A DNA stretch of 64,000 bases from DAHUYF01 sp963838385 (GCA_963838385.1 CAWIRE010000006.1:310001-374000), one strand, 5' to 3'; counted from the first letter of the stretch, positions 51,748 through 60,124 are shown. The notes: a model not told the origin generated them from the sequence alone. Translations and numbers: made by a program.

Positions 51748-51792
51748 GCGGGAGCCGCACCCCTGCAGGAGAGGCGCCGCTGCATTTCCGTC

Positions 51793-51930
51793 CGTGCGTC
51801 CTTCGAGACGCGATGCTTCGCATCGCTCCTCAGGATGGAGGGGCTGGTTTTTCCGGCATCGATCGTCGATGCTATCCTCAATGCCTCCTCATCCTGAGCG
51901 CGAGTGTAGCGAGCAGTCGAAGGACGCACG
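51793..51930. repeat. 138-bp inverted-repeat element downstream of lexA
   Basis: CGTGCGTCCTTCGA (51793-51806) pairs perfectly with TCGAAGGACGCACG (51917-51930), and CTCAGGATG (51829-51837) with CATCCTGAG (51890-51898). This is the common alphaproteobacterial intergenic repeat with CCTTCGA ends and TCCTCAGGATGAGG-like core. It fills the spacer between the dioxygenase gene and the end of lexA. Confidence 0.75.
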
Positions 51931-51945
51931 AGCAGATATGCAGCC

Positions 51946-52662
51946 TTAATATCGCCGCATCAGCCCCACGAGCTTGCCTTGCACCTTGACGCGGTCGGGG
52001 CCGAAGATGCGGGTCTCGTAATCCTTGTTGGCGGGCTCGAGCGCGATCGAATCGCCGCGCCGGCGCAGCCGCTTCAGCGTCACCTCGGTGTCGTCGATGA
52101 TCGCCACCACGATCTGGCCGTTCTCGGCCGTGTCGGCGCGCTGGATCAGCACGGTGTCGCCGTCGAGGATGCCGGCATCGACCATGCTGTCGCCGGCGAC
52201 CTCGAGGGCGTAATGCTCGCCCCGCCCGATCAGGTTCGACGGCACGCCGATGGTGTTGGTGGGATCGCGCAGCGCCTCGATCGGCGTGCCGGCGGCGATG
52301 CGCCCCAAGAGTGGCAGCTGCACCGCCTCGCCGGCCTCGCCGGTGGCGGTGCTGGGCAGCGCGGCCTTGAAGTCGCCGCGGATCACCGTGGGCGAGAATT
52401 GGCGGCGCTCGACGGCGCGGCCGCCGCGCTGGGCGGCATAGGCGGTGTCCTCGGGCAGCCGCACCACCTCCAGCGCCCGGGCGCGGTGGGGCAGGCGGCG
52501 GATGAAGCCGCGCTCCTCCAGGCCGCTGATGAGGCGGTGGATCCCCGATTTCGACTTGAGGCCGAGCGCTTCCTTCATCTCCTCGAACGAGGGAGAGACG
52601 CCGCCATCGGACAGCCGGCGGTTGATGAAGAGCAGCAGCTCGTATTGTTTTCGCGTCAGCAT
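51946..52662 (-). CDS. lexA: SOS response repressor LexA
   Basis: A 238-residue repressor-protease. The N-terminal winged helix (MLTRKQYELLLFINRRLSDGG to about residue 70) binds SOS operators. The self-cleavage site is Ala124-Gly125 in GRIAAGTPIEA, with catalytic Ser159 (VAGDSMVDAG) and Lys197 (EVTLKRL). A consensus alphaproteobacterial LexA box lies 48 bases upstream, so the gene is autoregulated. It heads a reverse-strand stretch with moeA, moaC and the trp genes behind it, though moeA ends 140 bases before it. Confidence 0.96.
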   Translation of the reverse strand: MLTRKQYELLLFINRRLSDGGVSPSFEEMKEALGLKSKSGIHRLISGLEERGFIRRLPHRARALEVVRLPEDTAYAAQRGGRAVERRQFSPTVIRGDFKAALPSTATGEAGEAVQLPLLGRIAAGTPIEALRDPTNTIGVPSNLIGRGEHYALEVAGDSMVDAGILDGDTVLIQRADTAENGQIVVAIIDDTEVTLKRLRRRGDSIALEPANKDYETRIFGPDRVKVQGKLVGLMRRY

Positions 52663-52685
52663 CGCCGTCCCCGCGTTTTCTGGCG

Positions 52686-52700
52686 GAACAAAACCAAAAC
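52686..52700 (-). promoter_or_regulatory. second, imperfect LexA box
   Basis: GAAC-N7-AAAC lies ten bases nearer to lexA than the consensus box (GTTT-N7-GTTC when read toward lexA). It departs from the consensus by one base, so it may give cooperative or fine-tuned autorepression. Confidence 0.45.
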
Positions 52701-52709
52701 CCGGTCGAT

Positions 52710-52724
52710 GTTCTAGTTTGGTTC
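52710..52724 (-). promoter_or_regulatory. LexA operator (SOS box) of lexA
   Basis: GTTC-TAGTTTG-GTTC is an exact match to the alphaproteobacterial SOS box GTTC-N7-GTTC, 48 bases upstream of the lexA start codon. The site occupies the expected promoter region. Confidence 0.85.
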
Positions 52725-52741
52725 GCGCGGGGCGTCAAGGC

Positions 52742-52806
52742 CTAGCGCGAGCGCGAACGCGCTCGTCGCTGGCGGGCGCCAGCGACGACGCTGCGCGTCG
52801 CGCTAG
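52742..52806. repeat. palindromic repeat (GC-rich family A) between lexA and moeA
   Basis: A near-perfect palindrome, CTAGCGCGAGCGCGAACGCG at one end and GCGCGTCGCGCTAG at the other, centred on GCTGGC-ggGC-GCCAGC. The right edge includes the moeA stop codon (52803-52805). It shares arms with 10794-10955 and 51691-51747. It may work as a transcript end for moeA. Confidence 0.75.
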
Positions 52807-54002
52807 GGATCCAACGGCACGATCTCGACGGTGTCGCCGACCGAGGCGGGCGGGGCGTGGGGCGGGCGCACCACCAGGCAGTCGGATTGCGCCAGCAGCG
52901 ACATCATCGAGCTGTCCTGCTTGAGGAAGGCGCGGGCCTCGAGCGCGCCGTCTGCCGCCCGGGTGAGCGTGGCGCGCAGATAGTCCTGGCGGCGGTCATT
53001 GGCCGGCAGCGGTGCTGCGAGCCGCGCCCGGAGCGGCGGCGCGTCCAGGACGGCGAGCCCGGTGAGCCGCGCGATGGCGGGCTTGAGGAAGAGGAGGGCG
53101 CAGACCAGGCTCGAGACCGGGTTGCCCGGCAGCCCCATCATCGGCGTCTCGCGGTAGCGCCCGACCATCAGCGGCTTGCCCGGCCGCATCGCGATCTTCC
53201 AGAAATCGAGGGTGAGGCCGCTGGCGCCGAGCGCGTCGCGCACCAGGTCGTGCTCGCCGACCGAGGCGCCGCCGGCGGTGACCAGGAAATCGGCGCCGAC
53301 CGCCGCCTCGGCGATGCGCTGCAGCGCGTCGGCGCGGTCCGGCGCGATCGGCAGCTGCAGCGGCATCCCGCCGCATTGGGTGATGAGCGCGGCCAGCGCC
53401 AGGCCGTTGGAGCTGACGATCTGGTTGGGGCCCACGGGATCGCCCGGCATCACCACCTCGTCGCCGGTCGGCAGGATGGCGATGCGCGGCTTGCGATGGA
53501 CCAGGAGCCAGGGCCGGTTCATTGCCGCGGCGAGGCCGATATCCCGCGCCGTCAGCCGCCGCCCGGCGGGCAATCCGACATCGCCCTCGCGGAAATCGAG
53601 CCCGGCCGGGCGCACATTGCGGCCCTGGGCCACGGCCTCGCGCATCTCGACGAGGTCGCCGCGCCGCTCGGTGTCCTCCTGGATCACGACAGCGTCGGCG
53701 CCGTCCGGCATCGGCGCGCCGGTGAAGATGCGCACCGTCTCGCCGCGCCCGACCGTGCCGGCATAGGCCTGGCCGGCGGGGACCGAGCCAACCACCTTGA
53801 GGGTTACAGGCACCCGCGCGACATCGGCGGCGCGCACGGCATAGCCGTCCATCGCCGAGACCGGCCAGGGCGGCTGGGTGCGCCGCGCCGCGACCGCCTC
53901 GGCGAGGACGCGGCCGACCGCCTCGCTGAGCGCCACCTGCTCGGCGCCGAGCGGCTTCAGCGGCGCCAGCAATCGCGCGCGGGCTTCCTCCACCGAGATC
54001 AT
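52803..54002 (-). CDS. moeA: molybdopterin molybdotransferase
   Basis: A 399-residue MoeA (Glp) enzyme inserting molybdate into adenylylated molybdopterin. Four-domain layout is seen: SVEEARARLLAPL at the start, SAMDGYAVRAADV, GAPMPDGADAVVIQEDTE, ILPTGDEVVMPG and TAGGASVGEHDLV with the conserved Asp/Ser residues, then domain IV. It overlaps moaC by four bases, so cofactor-synthesis genes are coupled. The stop codon lies inside a palindromic repeat. Confidence 0.96.
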   Translation of the reverse strand: MISVEEARARLLAPLKPLGAEQVALSEAVGRVLAEAVAARRTQPPWPVSAMDGYAVRAADVARVPVTLKVVGSVPAGQAYAGTVGRGETVRIFTGAPMPDGADAVVIQEDTERRGDLVEMREAVAQGRNVRPAGLDFREGDVGLPAGRRLTARDIGLAAAMNRPWLLVHRKPRIAILPTGDEVVMPGDPVGPNQIVSSNGLALAALITQCGGMPLQLPIAPDRADALQRIAEAAVGADFLVTAGGASVGEHDLVRDALGASGLTLDFWKIAMRPGKPLMVGRYRETPMMGLPGNPVSSLVCALLFLKPAIARLTGLAVLDAPPLRARLAAPLPANDRRQDYLRATLTRAADGALEARAFLKQDSSMMSLLAQSDCLVVRPPHAPPASVGDTVEIVPLDP

Positions 54003-54478
54003 CGTTCCGCCTCGTAAACGCCTGACTTGCCGCCCGATTTATGCAGGAGCCGGATCCCTTCGATGCGCATGGCGCGATCCGCCGCCTTGCACATGTCATA
54101 GACCGTGAGCGCCGCCACCGCGACCGCGGTCAGCGCCTCCATCTCGACCCCGGTGCGGCCCTTGAGGCGGCAGGTGGCGGTGATGTCGACGGCGTTGCGC
54201 CCGGGATCGCAGGCGAGCTCGACCGTGACCGAGGTCAGCGCCAGCGGATGGCAGAGCGGGATGAGGTCGGGGGTGCGCTTGGCGCCCATGATGCCGGCGA
54301 GCTGCGCCACCGACAGCACGTCGCCCTTCTTGACCCCGCCGGCAAGGATGAGGTCGAGCGTGGCCTTGGCCATGAGGACGCTGCCGGTCGCGGTCGCCAC
54401 CCGCTCGGTCTCGGGCTTGGCGGAGACGTCGACCATCGCCGCATTGCCGTGCTCGTCGATATGGGTGAGGCGGCTCAC
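53999..54478 (-). CDS. moaC: cyclic pyranopterin monophosphate synthase
   Basis: A 159-residue MoaC, which with MoaA converts GTP to cyclic pyranopterin monophosphate, the first molybdenum-cofactor step. The N-terminus LTHIDEHGNAAMVDVSAK, ATLDLILAGGVKKGDVL, LCHPLALTSVTVEL with catalytic residues, and GVEMEALTAVAVAALTVYDMCKA are all typical. It overlaps trpC and moeA by four bases each, continuing the trp-moa coupling common in alphaproteobacteria. Confidence 0.97.
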   Translation of the reverse strand: MSRLTHIDEHGNAAMVDVSAKPETERVATATGSVLMAKATLDLILAGGVKKGDVLSVAQLAGIMGAKRTPDLIPLCHPLALTSVTVELACDPGRNAVDITATCRLKGRTGVEMEALTAVAVAALTVYDMCKAADRAMRIEGIRLLHKSGGKSGVYEAER

Positions 54479-55290
54479 GCCCGCGCCTCGGCGGCCGGGA
54501 CCGGCGCCAGCAGCGCCCGCGTCGCTTGCGCGACATCGGCATGGCGCATCAGCGCTTCGCCGACCAGGAAGCAGCGCGCGCCGACGCGCGCCATCCGCGC
54601 CAGGTCGCGCGCGGTCTCGAGCCCGCTCTCGCTCACCAGCAGGCGCCCCGGCGGCAACCCCCGCGCCAGCTCTTCCGTGACCGCAAGGTCGACCCTCAAG
54701 CTCTTGAGGTTGCGGTTGTTTATGCCGATGAGGCGCGAGCGCAACCGGGCCGCGCGCGCGAGCTCGTCGCGGTCATGGACCTCGATCAGCACGTCCATCT
54801 GCCAGGCCGCGGCGGCGTCTTCCAGCGCCTGCGCCTCGGCATCGCCGAGCGCCGCCAGGATCAGCAGGATGCAGTCGGCGCCCATGGCGCGGGCTTCGGC
54901 CACCTGATAAGGATCGACCATGAAGTCCTTGCGCAGCACTGGCAAGGCGACCGCGTCGCGCGCCGCCGCCAGATGCTCCGGGCTGCCCTGGAAATAGGGC
55001 GCGTCGGTGAGCACGGAAAGGCAGGCGGCGCCGCCTGCCTCATAGGCGCGGGCCAGCGCCGGCGGATCGAAATCGGCGCGGATGAGGCCGCGGCTGGGGC
55101 TGGCGCGCTTGATCTCGGCGATGAGGCCGTAGCCGCCGGCAGCGAGCTTGCGCTCGAGTGCCCCGATGAAGCCGCGGGGCGGCGGGGCATCGCGGGCGGC
55201 ACGCTCGACCGAGGCCAGCGGGCGCTCCGATTTGGCGGCGGCAACGGCCTGGCGCTTCTCGGCCAGGATGCGCTCGAGCACGTCGGTCAT
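54475..55290 (-). CDS. trpC: indole-3-glycerol phosphate synthase
   Basis: A 271-residue TIM-barrel enzyme closing the indole ring in tryptophan synthesis. It has VLERILAEKRQAVAAAK, LIAEIKRASPSRG with the catalytic Lys, LPVLRKDFMVDPYQV with the second Lys, INNRNLKSLRVDL and LVSESGLETARDL. The start overlaps the trpD end (ATGA) and the end overlaps moaC. No TrpF domain is fused. Confidence 0.97.
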   Translation of the reverse strand: MTDVLERILAEKRQAVAAAKSERPLASVERAARDAPPPRGFIGALERKLAAGGYGLIAEIKRASPSRGLIRADFDPPALARAYEAGGAACLSVLTDAPYFQGSPEHLAAARDAVALPVLRKDFMVDPYQVAEARAMGADCILLILAALGDAEAQALEDAAAAWQMDVLIEVHDRDELARAARLRSRLIGINNRNLKSLRVDLAVTEELARGLPPGRLLVSESGLETARDLARMARVGARCFLVGEALMRHADVAQATRALLAPVPAAEARA

Positions 55291-56318
55291 GCCGGCACCG
55301 CGCCGTTGGTGATGGTGATGAGGCGCTCCAGCGCCCGCCGGGCGGCGCCGCTGTCGATCGACTGCGCCGCCTGCGCGACCCCGTCCTTGAGGTCGCGGGC
55401 GCGGCCGGCGACGATCAGCGCGGCGGCGGCATTCAGCAGCACGATGTCGCGTAGCGGCCCAGGCTTGCCGTCGAGCAGCACCACCATGCGCGCGGCGTTG
55501 GCGGCGGGATCGCCGCCCCTGAGGTCGTCGAGCCGGGCCCGCTTCAGCCCCGCCGCCTCGGGCGTCACCTCGAAGCTCTCGACCTTGCCGTCCCGGAGCT
55601 CGGCGACATGGGTGACGCCGGTGGTGGTGAGCTCGTCGAGCCCGTCGCCATGCACCACCCAGGCGCGCTCGCTGCCGAGCTTGCCCAGCACCTCGGCGAG
55701 GGGCTTCACCCAGTCGCGGGCGAAGACGCCGACCAGCTGACGCTTGACCCCGGCCGGGTTGGAGACCGGGCCCAGCAGGTTGAAGATGGTGCGCGTGCCG
55801 AGCTCGCCGCGGGTCGGCGCCACATGGCGCATGGCGCTGTGATGGCGCTGGGCCATGAGGAAGCCGATGCCGGCCTCGCGGATGGCGCGCTCCACCAGGG
55901 GCATCTCGCAATTGATGTTGACGCCGAGCGCCTCCAGCACGTCGGCGGCCCCGGTCAGCGACGAGGCCTTGCGGTTGCCGTGCTTGGCGACAGGCACGCC
56001 GCTTCCCGCCACCACCAGCGCCGCCGCGCTGGTGATGTTGAAGCTGCCCTGGCCGTCGCCGCCGGTGCCGACCATGTCGATCGCCTCGGGCGGCGCCGAG
56101 ACCGCCAGCGCCTTGGCGCGCATGATGCGCGCGGCGCCGGTGATCTCCTCGACCGTCTCGCCGCGCACGCGCAGCGCCATGAGAAATCCGCCCATCTGCG
56201 AGGGGGTGGCGTCGCCCGACATCATCGCGTCGAAGGCGGCGGCGGCCTCGTCCTCGGCCAGCGTCTGGCCGGTCGCGACCTTGGCCAGCAGCGTGCGCAG
56301 ATCGGCCGCGCCGCTCAT
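55287..56318 (-). CDS. trpD: anthranilate phosphoribosyltransferase
   Basis: A 343-residue enzyme transferring phosphoribose from PRPP to anthranilate. The glycine-rich MVGTGGDGQGSFNITSAAAL motif, KHGNRKASS, and FNLLGPVSNPAGVKRQLVGVF are intact. It overlaps trpG and trpC by four bases each, giving a trpG-trpD-trpC-moaC-moeA coupled string on this strand. Confidence 0.97.
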   Translation of the reverse strand: MSGAADLRTLLAKVATGQTLAEDEAAAAFDAMMSGDATPSQMGGFLMALRVRGETVEEITGAARIMRAKALAVSAPPEAIDMVGTGGDGQGSFNITSAAALVVAGSGVPVAKHGNRKASSLTGAADVLEALGVNINCEMPLVERAIREAGIGFLMAQRHHSAMRHVAPTRGELGTRTIFNLLGPVSNPAGVKRQLVGVFARDWVKPLAEVLGKLGSERAWVVHGDGLDELTTTGVTHVAELRDGKVESFEVTPEAAGLKRARLDDLRGGDPAANAARMVVLLDGKPGPLRDIVLLNAAAALIVAGRARDLKDGVAQAAQSIDSGAARRALERLITITNGAVPA

Positions 56319-56896
56319 GCGGCAATGCTCCGCGCGGCGGCGAGGCGCAGGAAATTGCGCAGGAGATCGTGGCCGCCGGTGGACGCGATGCTCTCGGGAT
56401 GGAACTGCACGCCATGCACCGGGCGCTCGCGATGGGCGAGGCCCATGACGAGCCCGTCGCAGTCGGCGGTGATCGCGAGCGCGCCAGGCAGGCTCTGGCG
56501 CTCGACCACCAGCGAGTGATAGCGGGTCGCCGGCAGCGGGTCGGGCAGTCCGGCGAAGACGCCGCTGCCGCCATGGCGGATCTGGCTCACCTTGCCGTGC
56601 ATCGGCACCGGCGCGCGCACCACCTTGCCGCCGAAGGCCTGACCGATCGCCTGGAGGCCGAGGCAGACGCCGAGCAGCGGGGTATCGCCGGCGCGGCGCA
56701 CCAGCTCCAGGCAGATGCCGGCATGGTCGGGATCGCTCGGTCCCGGCGAGATCACGATGCCTTGCGGGCGCAGCGCCAGCGCCTCCTCGACCGAGAGCGC
56801 GTCGTTGCGCCTCACCATCACCTCGGCGCCGAGCTCGCCCAGATAGTGCCAGAGATTGTAGGTGAAGCTGTCGTAATTATCGATCAACAGGAACAT
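56315..56896 (-). CDS. trpG: anthranilate synthase component II (glutamine amidotransferase)
   Basis: A 193-residue class I glutamine amidotransferase supplying ammonia to TrpE. The start is fixed at MFLLIDNYDSFTYNL; the frame continues 42 codons upstream but without conservation. Catalytic Cys78 lies in LLGVCLGLQAIGQ, and His and Glu in VHGVQFHPESI. It heads the trpGDC string, but trpE, normally just upstream, lies 3.2 kb away, so transcription here must begin in the palindrome-filled gap or further up. Confidence 0.97.
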   Translation of the reverse strand: MFLLIDNYDSFTYNLWHYLGELGAEVMVRRNDALSVEEALALRPQGIVISPGPSDPDHAGICLELVRRAGDTPLLGVCLGLQAIGQAFGGKVVRAPVPMHGKVSQIRHGGSGVFAGLPDPLPATRYHSLVVERQSLPGALAITADCDGLVMGLAHRERPVHGVQFHPESIASTGGHDLLRNFLRLAAARSIAA

Positions 56897-57286
56897 GAAG
56901 GGGGTTATATCAGGTTCGAGCCGGGGGGCGAAAGTTCCCCGGGTCCGGGGGGGTCGGGATGCACCACGCGTCGCATTCACTCGCCGAGCTTCCGCAGCCC
57001 CTCCCTCCTTGAGGCGGGCCAATCGCAGATGGCGTAGCGCCGGTAAGAAAAATTCACCACGGAGGCACGGAGGGCACGGAGAAGAGAAGAACGACGCGCT
57101 TCGCGCGTCCCAAAATTCTTCTCCGTGCCCTCCGTGTCTCCGTGGTGAACCTCATCTGCGATGCCCCTGCCCTCAAGGGGGGAGGGGCTAAGAGATGGCG
57201 AATCCTATTCTCGCCAGCCGGCGCCCTCCTTGACGTCGTCGGGAAAACCCACTTAACCACTCGCCCGCAGCCAAGGAGCGCCCGCC
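56897..57286. other. 390-base gap upstream of trpG, mostly palindromic
   Basis: No gene was found between trpG and the aldo/keto reductase remnant. About half is the nested palindrome at 56996-57189. The remainder next to trpG (56897-56990) should hold the trpG promoter, but no leader peptide with tandem Trp codons or attenuator was seen on the trpG strand. Confidence 0.6.
56996..57189. repeat. 194-bp nested triple palindrome
   Basis: Three inverted pairs lie inside each other. Outer: 56996-57014 with 57171-57189 (19 bp, one mismatch, AGCCCCTCCCTCCTTGAGG). Middle: ATCGCAGATG (57022-57031) with CATCTGCGAT (57153-57162). Inner: 57053-57084 with 57118-57149 (31 of 32 match, beginning TTCACCACGGAGGCACGGAG), with a GACGCGC/GCGCGTC hairpin at the tip. 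The inner CACCACGGAGGCACGGAGG sequence resembles a repeat known from many bacterial genomes. The outer arms recur near 61655. Confidence 0.85.
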
Positions 57287-58244
57287 ATGAAGCATCGTAC
57301 GTCTCGGCCGATCCGGCCTCCAGGTCTCGAGCATCGGGCTCGGCTGCAACAATTTCGGCGGCACCATCGGGGTCGAGGCGACGCGCGGCATCGTGCACAA
57401 GGCGCTCGATCTCGGCATCACGCTGTTCGATACCGCCGACATCTATGGCACGATGAGCGGCGGCGCGCGCGGTGCCTCGGAGGAGCTGCTGGGCCAGGTC
57501 CTCGGCGCCCGGCGCAAGGACATCGTGCTGGCGACCAAGTTCGGCCTGGCGATGGACCCGCCGGCAGAGCGGCTCAAGGGCGCGTCGCGCCGCTACATCA
57601 TGAGCGCGGTCGAGGCCAGCCTGAAGCGGCTCGGCACCGATTGGATCGATCTCTGCCAGGTGCATCGCCCGGACCCGCTGACGCCGATCGAGGAGACGCT
57701 GCGCGCGCTCGACGATCTGATCCGCCAGGGCAAGATCCGCTATATCGGCTGCTCCAACTATGCCGGCTGGCAGGTGGTCGAGGCGCAGTGGACGTCGCGC
57801 CATCTCGGCCTCAACGCCTTCATCTCCTGCCAGGACGAGTACAGCCTGCTGGTGCGCGACATCGAGCGGGAGCTGGTGCCGGCGATCGAGGCCTATGGGC
57901 TGGGCCTGCTGCCCTTCTTCCCGCTGGCGAGCGGGCTGCTCACCGGCAAGTACAAGCGGAGCGCCATGCCCGAGAATGCCCGGCTCAGCCGCGACCAGCG
58001 CTGGGCGGCGCGCTACCTCACCGAGCGGAACTGGCAGAAGGTGGGCGAGCTCGAAGCGTTCTGCGCCCGGCGCGGCCGGAGCCTGCTGGAGCTCGCCTTC
58101 TCCTGGCTGCTGGCGCGGCCCGGCGTCGCCAGCGTCATCGCCGGCGCCACCCGGCCCGAGCAGCTCGAGCAGAACGTCACGGCCGGCGATTGGGCGCTGA
58201 CGGCCGAGGACATGGCGGAGATCGACCGGCTGACGACGGGGTGA
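57287..58244 (+). pseudogene. aldo/keto reductase with 5' frameshift
   Basis: From 57300 the sequence encodes a normal aldo/keto reductase: RLGRSGLQVSSIGLGCNNFGG, FDTADIYG with the catalytic Tyr, ATKFGLA, LCQVHRPDPLTPIEETLRAL, GCSNYAGWQ and VIAGATRPEQLEQNV. The likely start codon ATG-AAG-CAT-CGT (57287) is in another frame: one extra base around 57299 separates it from CGT-CTC-GGC (MKHR + RLGRSG). In the main frame a stop lies at 57288-57290 and the first start codon after it is GTG at 57393, which would lose the first strand. A sequencing error is possible. Otherwise the 3' part is undamaged. Confidence 0.8.
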
Positions 58245-58272
58245 GGCTCGTTGCCGCGGCCCACGACGCGGG

Positions 58273-58328
58273 TTGACACCTTCCCGGGGCGAGCCCCATC
58301 TTCCGAACATGACAGTTCACTGGAAGGT
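58273..58328 (+). promoter_or_regulatory. possible MerR-type promoter of cueR-like gene
   Basis: TTGACA (58273-58278) is followed by ACCTTCC-type sequence and a GGGGC-gag-CCCC dyad, and a GGAAGGT half-site lies at 58322-58328. ACCTTCC and GGAAGGT are the half-sites of copper-responsive MerR operators, but their spacing (37 bases) is much longer than usual and no good -10 box follows at 19 bases, so this is tentative. Confidence 0.3.
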
Positions 58329-58336
58329 TTGGCGCC

Positions 58337-58732
58337 ATGAACATCGGTGAGGCGGCGGCGGCGACCGGGCTGCCGGCCAAGACCATCCGCTATTACGAGA
58401 GCGCCGGGCTGATCGACCCGCCGGCGCGCTCGGACGGCAATTACCGGCTCTATGACGAGCGCCAGGTCCAGACCCTGCGCTTCATCCAGCATGCCCGCCA
58501 GCTCGGCTTCTCGCTCAAGGAGGTGGCGGCGCTGGTGGCGCTGTGGCGCGACAAGGGCCGCGCCAGTGCCGATGTGCGGCGGCTGGCGGCGGCGCATCTC
58601 AAGGAGATCGACGGGCGCATCGCCGAGCTGAAGCGCATGCGCCAGACGCTGGAAGGGCTGGTCCATCGCTGCCATGGCGACCATCGCCCGGACTGCCCCA
58701 TCCTCGACGAGCTGGCGGAAGAACTTGGTTAA
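58337..58732 (+). CDS. cueR: CueR-like copper-responsive MerR regulator
   Basis: A 131-residue MerR-family activator. The winged helix (MNIGEAAAATGLPAKTIRYYESAGLI) and long dimerisation helix are followed by the metal loop C112-HGDHRPD-C120, the exact CueR spacing and positions, and by CPILDEL. Ser77 is present, the residue that marks regulators of monovalent Cu, Ag or Au. The expected target, a Cu(I) ATPase or copper chaperone gene, is not in the window, so it acts at a distance. Confidence 0.88.
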   Translation: MNIGEAAAATGLPAKTIRYYESAGLIDPPARSDGNYRLYDERQVQTLRFIQHARQLGFSLKEVAALVALWRDKGRASADVRRLAAAHLKEIDGRIAELKRMRQTLEGLVHRCHGDHRPDCPILDELAEELG

Positions 58733-58762
58733 TAATTTCGGCTACACTCCTCGCCGACGCTC

Positions 58763-59977
58763 ATGGATCAGAAGCTCGAGGATTTCCTAGCCCTGCTGCA
58801 CCGCGCGGCGCCCGATGCCGAGGCGCCGCCGCCCCGCCGCCCGCCCGCCGTCGCCGAGGCCCGAAGGCGGTCGGTGGCAGCGCGCCAGGCCGCCGCCCCG
58901 GCCAGGCCGAGCCGGGCGTTGCCCGGGCTGCGGCTCTGGATCGGGCTCAGCGCCGGCGTCGCGGCGCTTGCCGTCCTGGCGATCGTCGGCTGGCTGGCGC
59001 TGCCGCCGCCGCCGCGCCATGCCGCCGCGCCCTCCGTGGCCGCGGCGCCGCCGCTGCCCTCGCCCGAGCGCGTCGCGGTGGTCACGGGCAAGATCACCCT
59101 GCCGTTCCCCATCACCGAGCCCGACGAGAAGGGCGAGATGACGGCGCCCGATCCCGCCGAGGCGCCGGAGCCGCCGCCGCCGCCGATGGCGGGCGCCAAG
59201 CTCGCGGCGCTGCCGCCGCCGGCGCCGCCGGCGCGCCCGGGCGAGCCGGCCTGGCTGCGCTTTGCGGTGTCCGTGCCGCCGGCCGAGGGGCGGCCGCGCA
59301 TCGCCATCGTCATCGACGATCTCGGCCTCGACAAGAAGCGCACCGAGCGCACCATCGCCCTGCCCGGGCCGCTGACGCTCACCTTCCTGCCCTATGCGAC
59401 CGACCTGCCGCGGCTCACCGAGGCGGCGCGCCGCGCCGGGCACGAGATCCTGGTGCATGTGCCGATGGAGCCGATCAGCCGGGCCGAGGATATGGGGCCG
59501 AACGGGCTGGCGGTGAGCCTCAGCGCGGCGGAGGTGCTGCGCCGGCTGCGCTGGGATCTCGGCCGCTTCGACGGCTATGTCGGCATCAACAACCACATGG
59601 GCAGCCGCTTCACCGGCGATGCCGCCGGCATGCTGCCGGTGATGGAGGAGCTGAAGGCGCGCGGGCTGATGTTCCTCGACAGCCGCACCATCGGCAACAG
59701 CACCGGCATCGAGCTGGCGCGCAAGCTGGGCGTGCCGCATGCGGCGCGCGACATCTTCCTCGACAACGAGATCGATGCCAGCGCCATCGCGCAGGAGCTG
59801 GCCGAGGTGGAGCAGGTGGCGCGCCGCCATGGCAGCGCCGTCGCCATCGGCCATCCCCATGACGCCACCATCGACGATCTCATCCCCTGGCTGGCGAGCC
59901 TGGCGCGCAAGGGTTTCGAGCTGGTGCCGATCAGCGCCATCGCCAAGGAGAACGCGCGGGGCGGCGATACCGGGTGA
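58763..59977 (+). CDS. divergent polysaccharide deacetylase family protein
   Basis: A 404-residue protein of the YibQ/DUF610 type. A cytoplasmic Ala/Pro/Arg-rich start (about 1-50), one membrane helix (LWIGLSAGVAALAVLAIVGWLAL, about 54-75), a Pro/Ala-rich periplasmic spacer (to about 170), and a catalytic-fold domain with RIAIVIDDLGLDKKRTERTI, ILVHVPMEP, GINNHMGSRFT, MFLDSRTIGNS and AIGHPHDATI. Metal-binding His and Asp residues of deacetylases are partly kept. The substrate is unknown, probably an envelope glycan. It follows cueR after 30 bases and lies between trpG and trpE. Confidence 0.85.
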   Translation: MDQKLEDFLALLHRAAPDAEAPPPRRPPAVAEARRRSVAARQAAAPARPSRALPGLRLWIGLSAGVAALAVLAIVGWLALPPPPRHAAAPSVAAAPPLPSPERVAVVTGKITLPFPITEPDEKGEMTAPDPAEAPEPPPPPMAGAKLAALPPPAPPARPGEPAWLRFAVSVPPAEGRPRIAIVIDDLGLDKKRTERTIALPGPLTLTFLPYATDLPRLTEAARRAGHEILVHVPMEPISRAEDMGPNGLAVSLSAAEVLRRLRWDLGRFDGYVGINNHMGSRFTGDAAGMLPVMEELKARGLMFLDSRTIGNSTGIELARKLGVPHAARDIFLDNEIDASAIAQELAEVEQVARRHGSAVAIGHPHDATIDDLIPWLASLARKGFELVPISAIAKENARGGDTG

Positions 59978-60019
59978 GGGGGCTGTGGCCGCTCTTCGCT
60001 TTCTCCTATACCTCATCCG

Positions 60020-60095
60020 CGCCTTCCCCGCGAAAGCGGGGAACCAGGGCGAGCGACAGGCGGTTGTCCTGGGCCCCCGCCTTCGCGGGGGCGGC
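60020..60095. repeat. palindromic intergenic repeat (CCCCGCGAAAGCGGGG type)
   Basis: Two hairpins, CCCCGC-gaaa-GCGGGG (60026-60041) and CCCCGC-cttc-GCGGGG with flanks (60074-60091), are joined by CCAGG...CCTGG pairing. This is a frequent alphaproteobacterial intergenic repeat. It sits between the convergent deacetylase-like gene and trpE. Confidence 0.7.
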
Positions 60096-60124
60096 GGAAA
60101 TAGCTCGAGCGTCGTGAAACCGCG

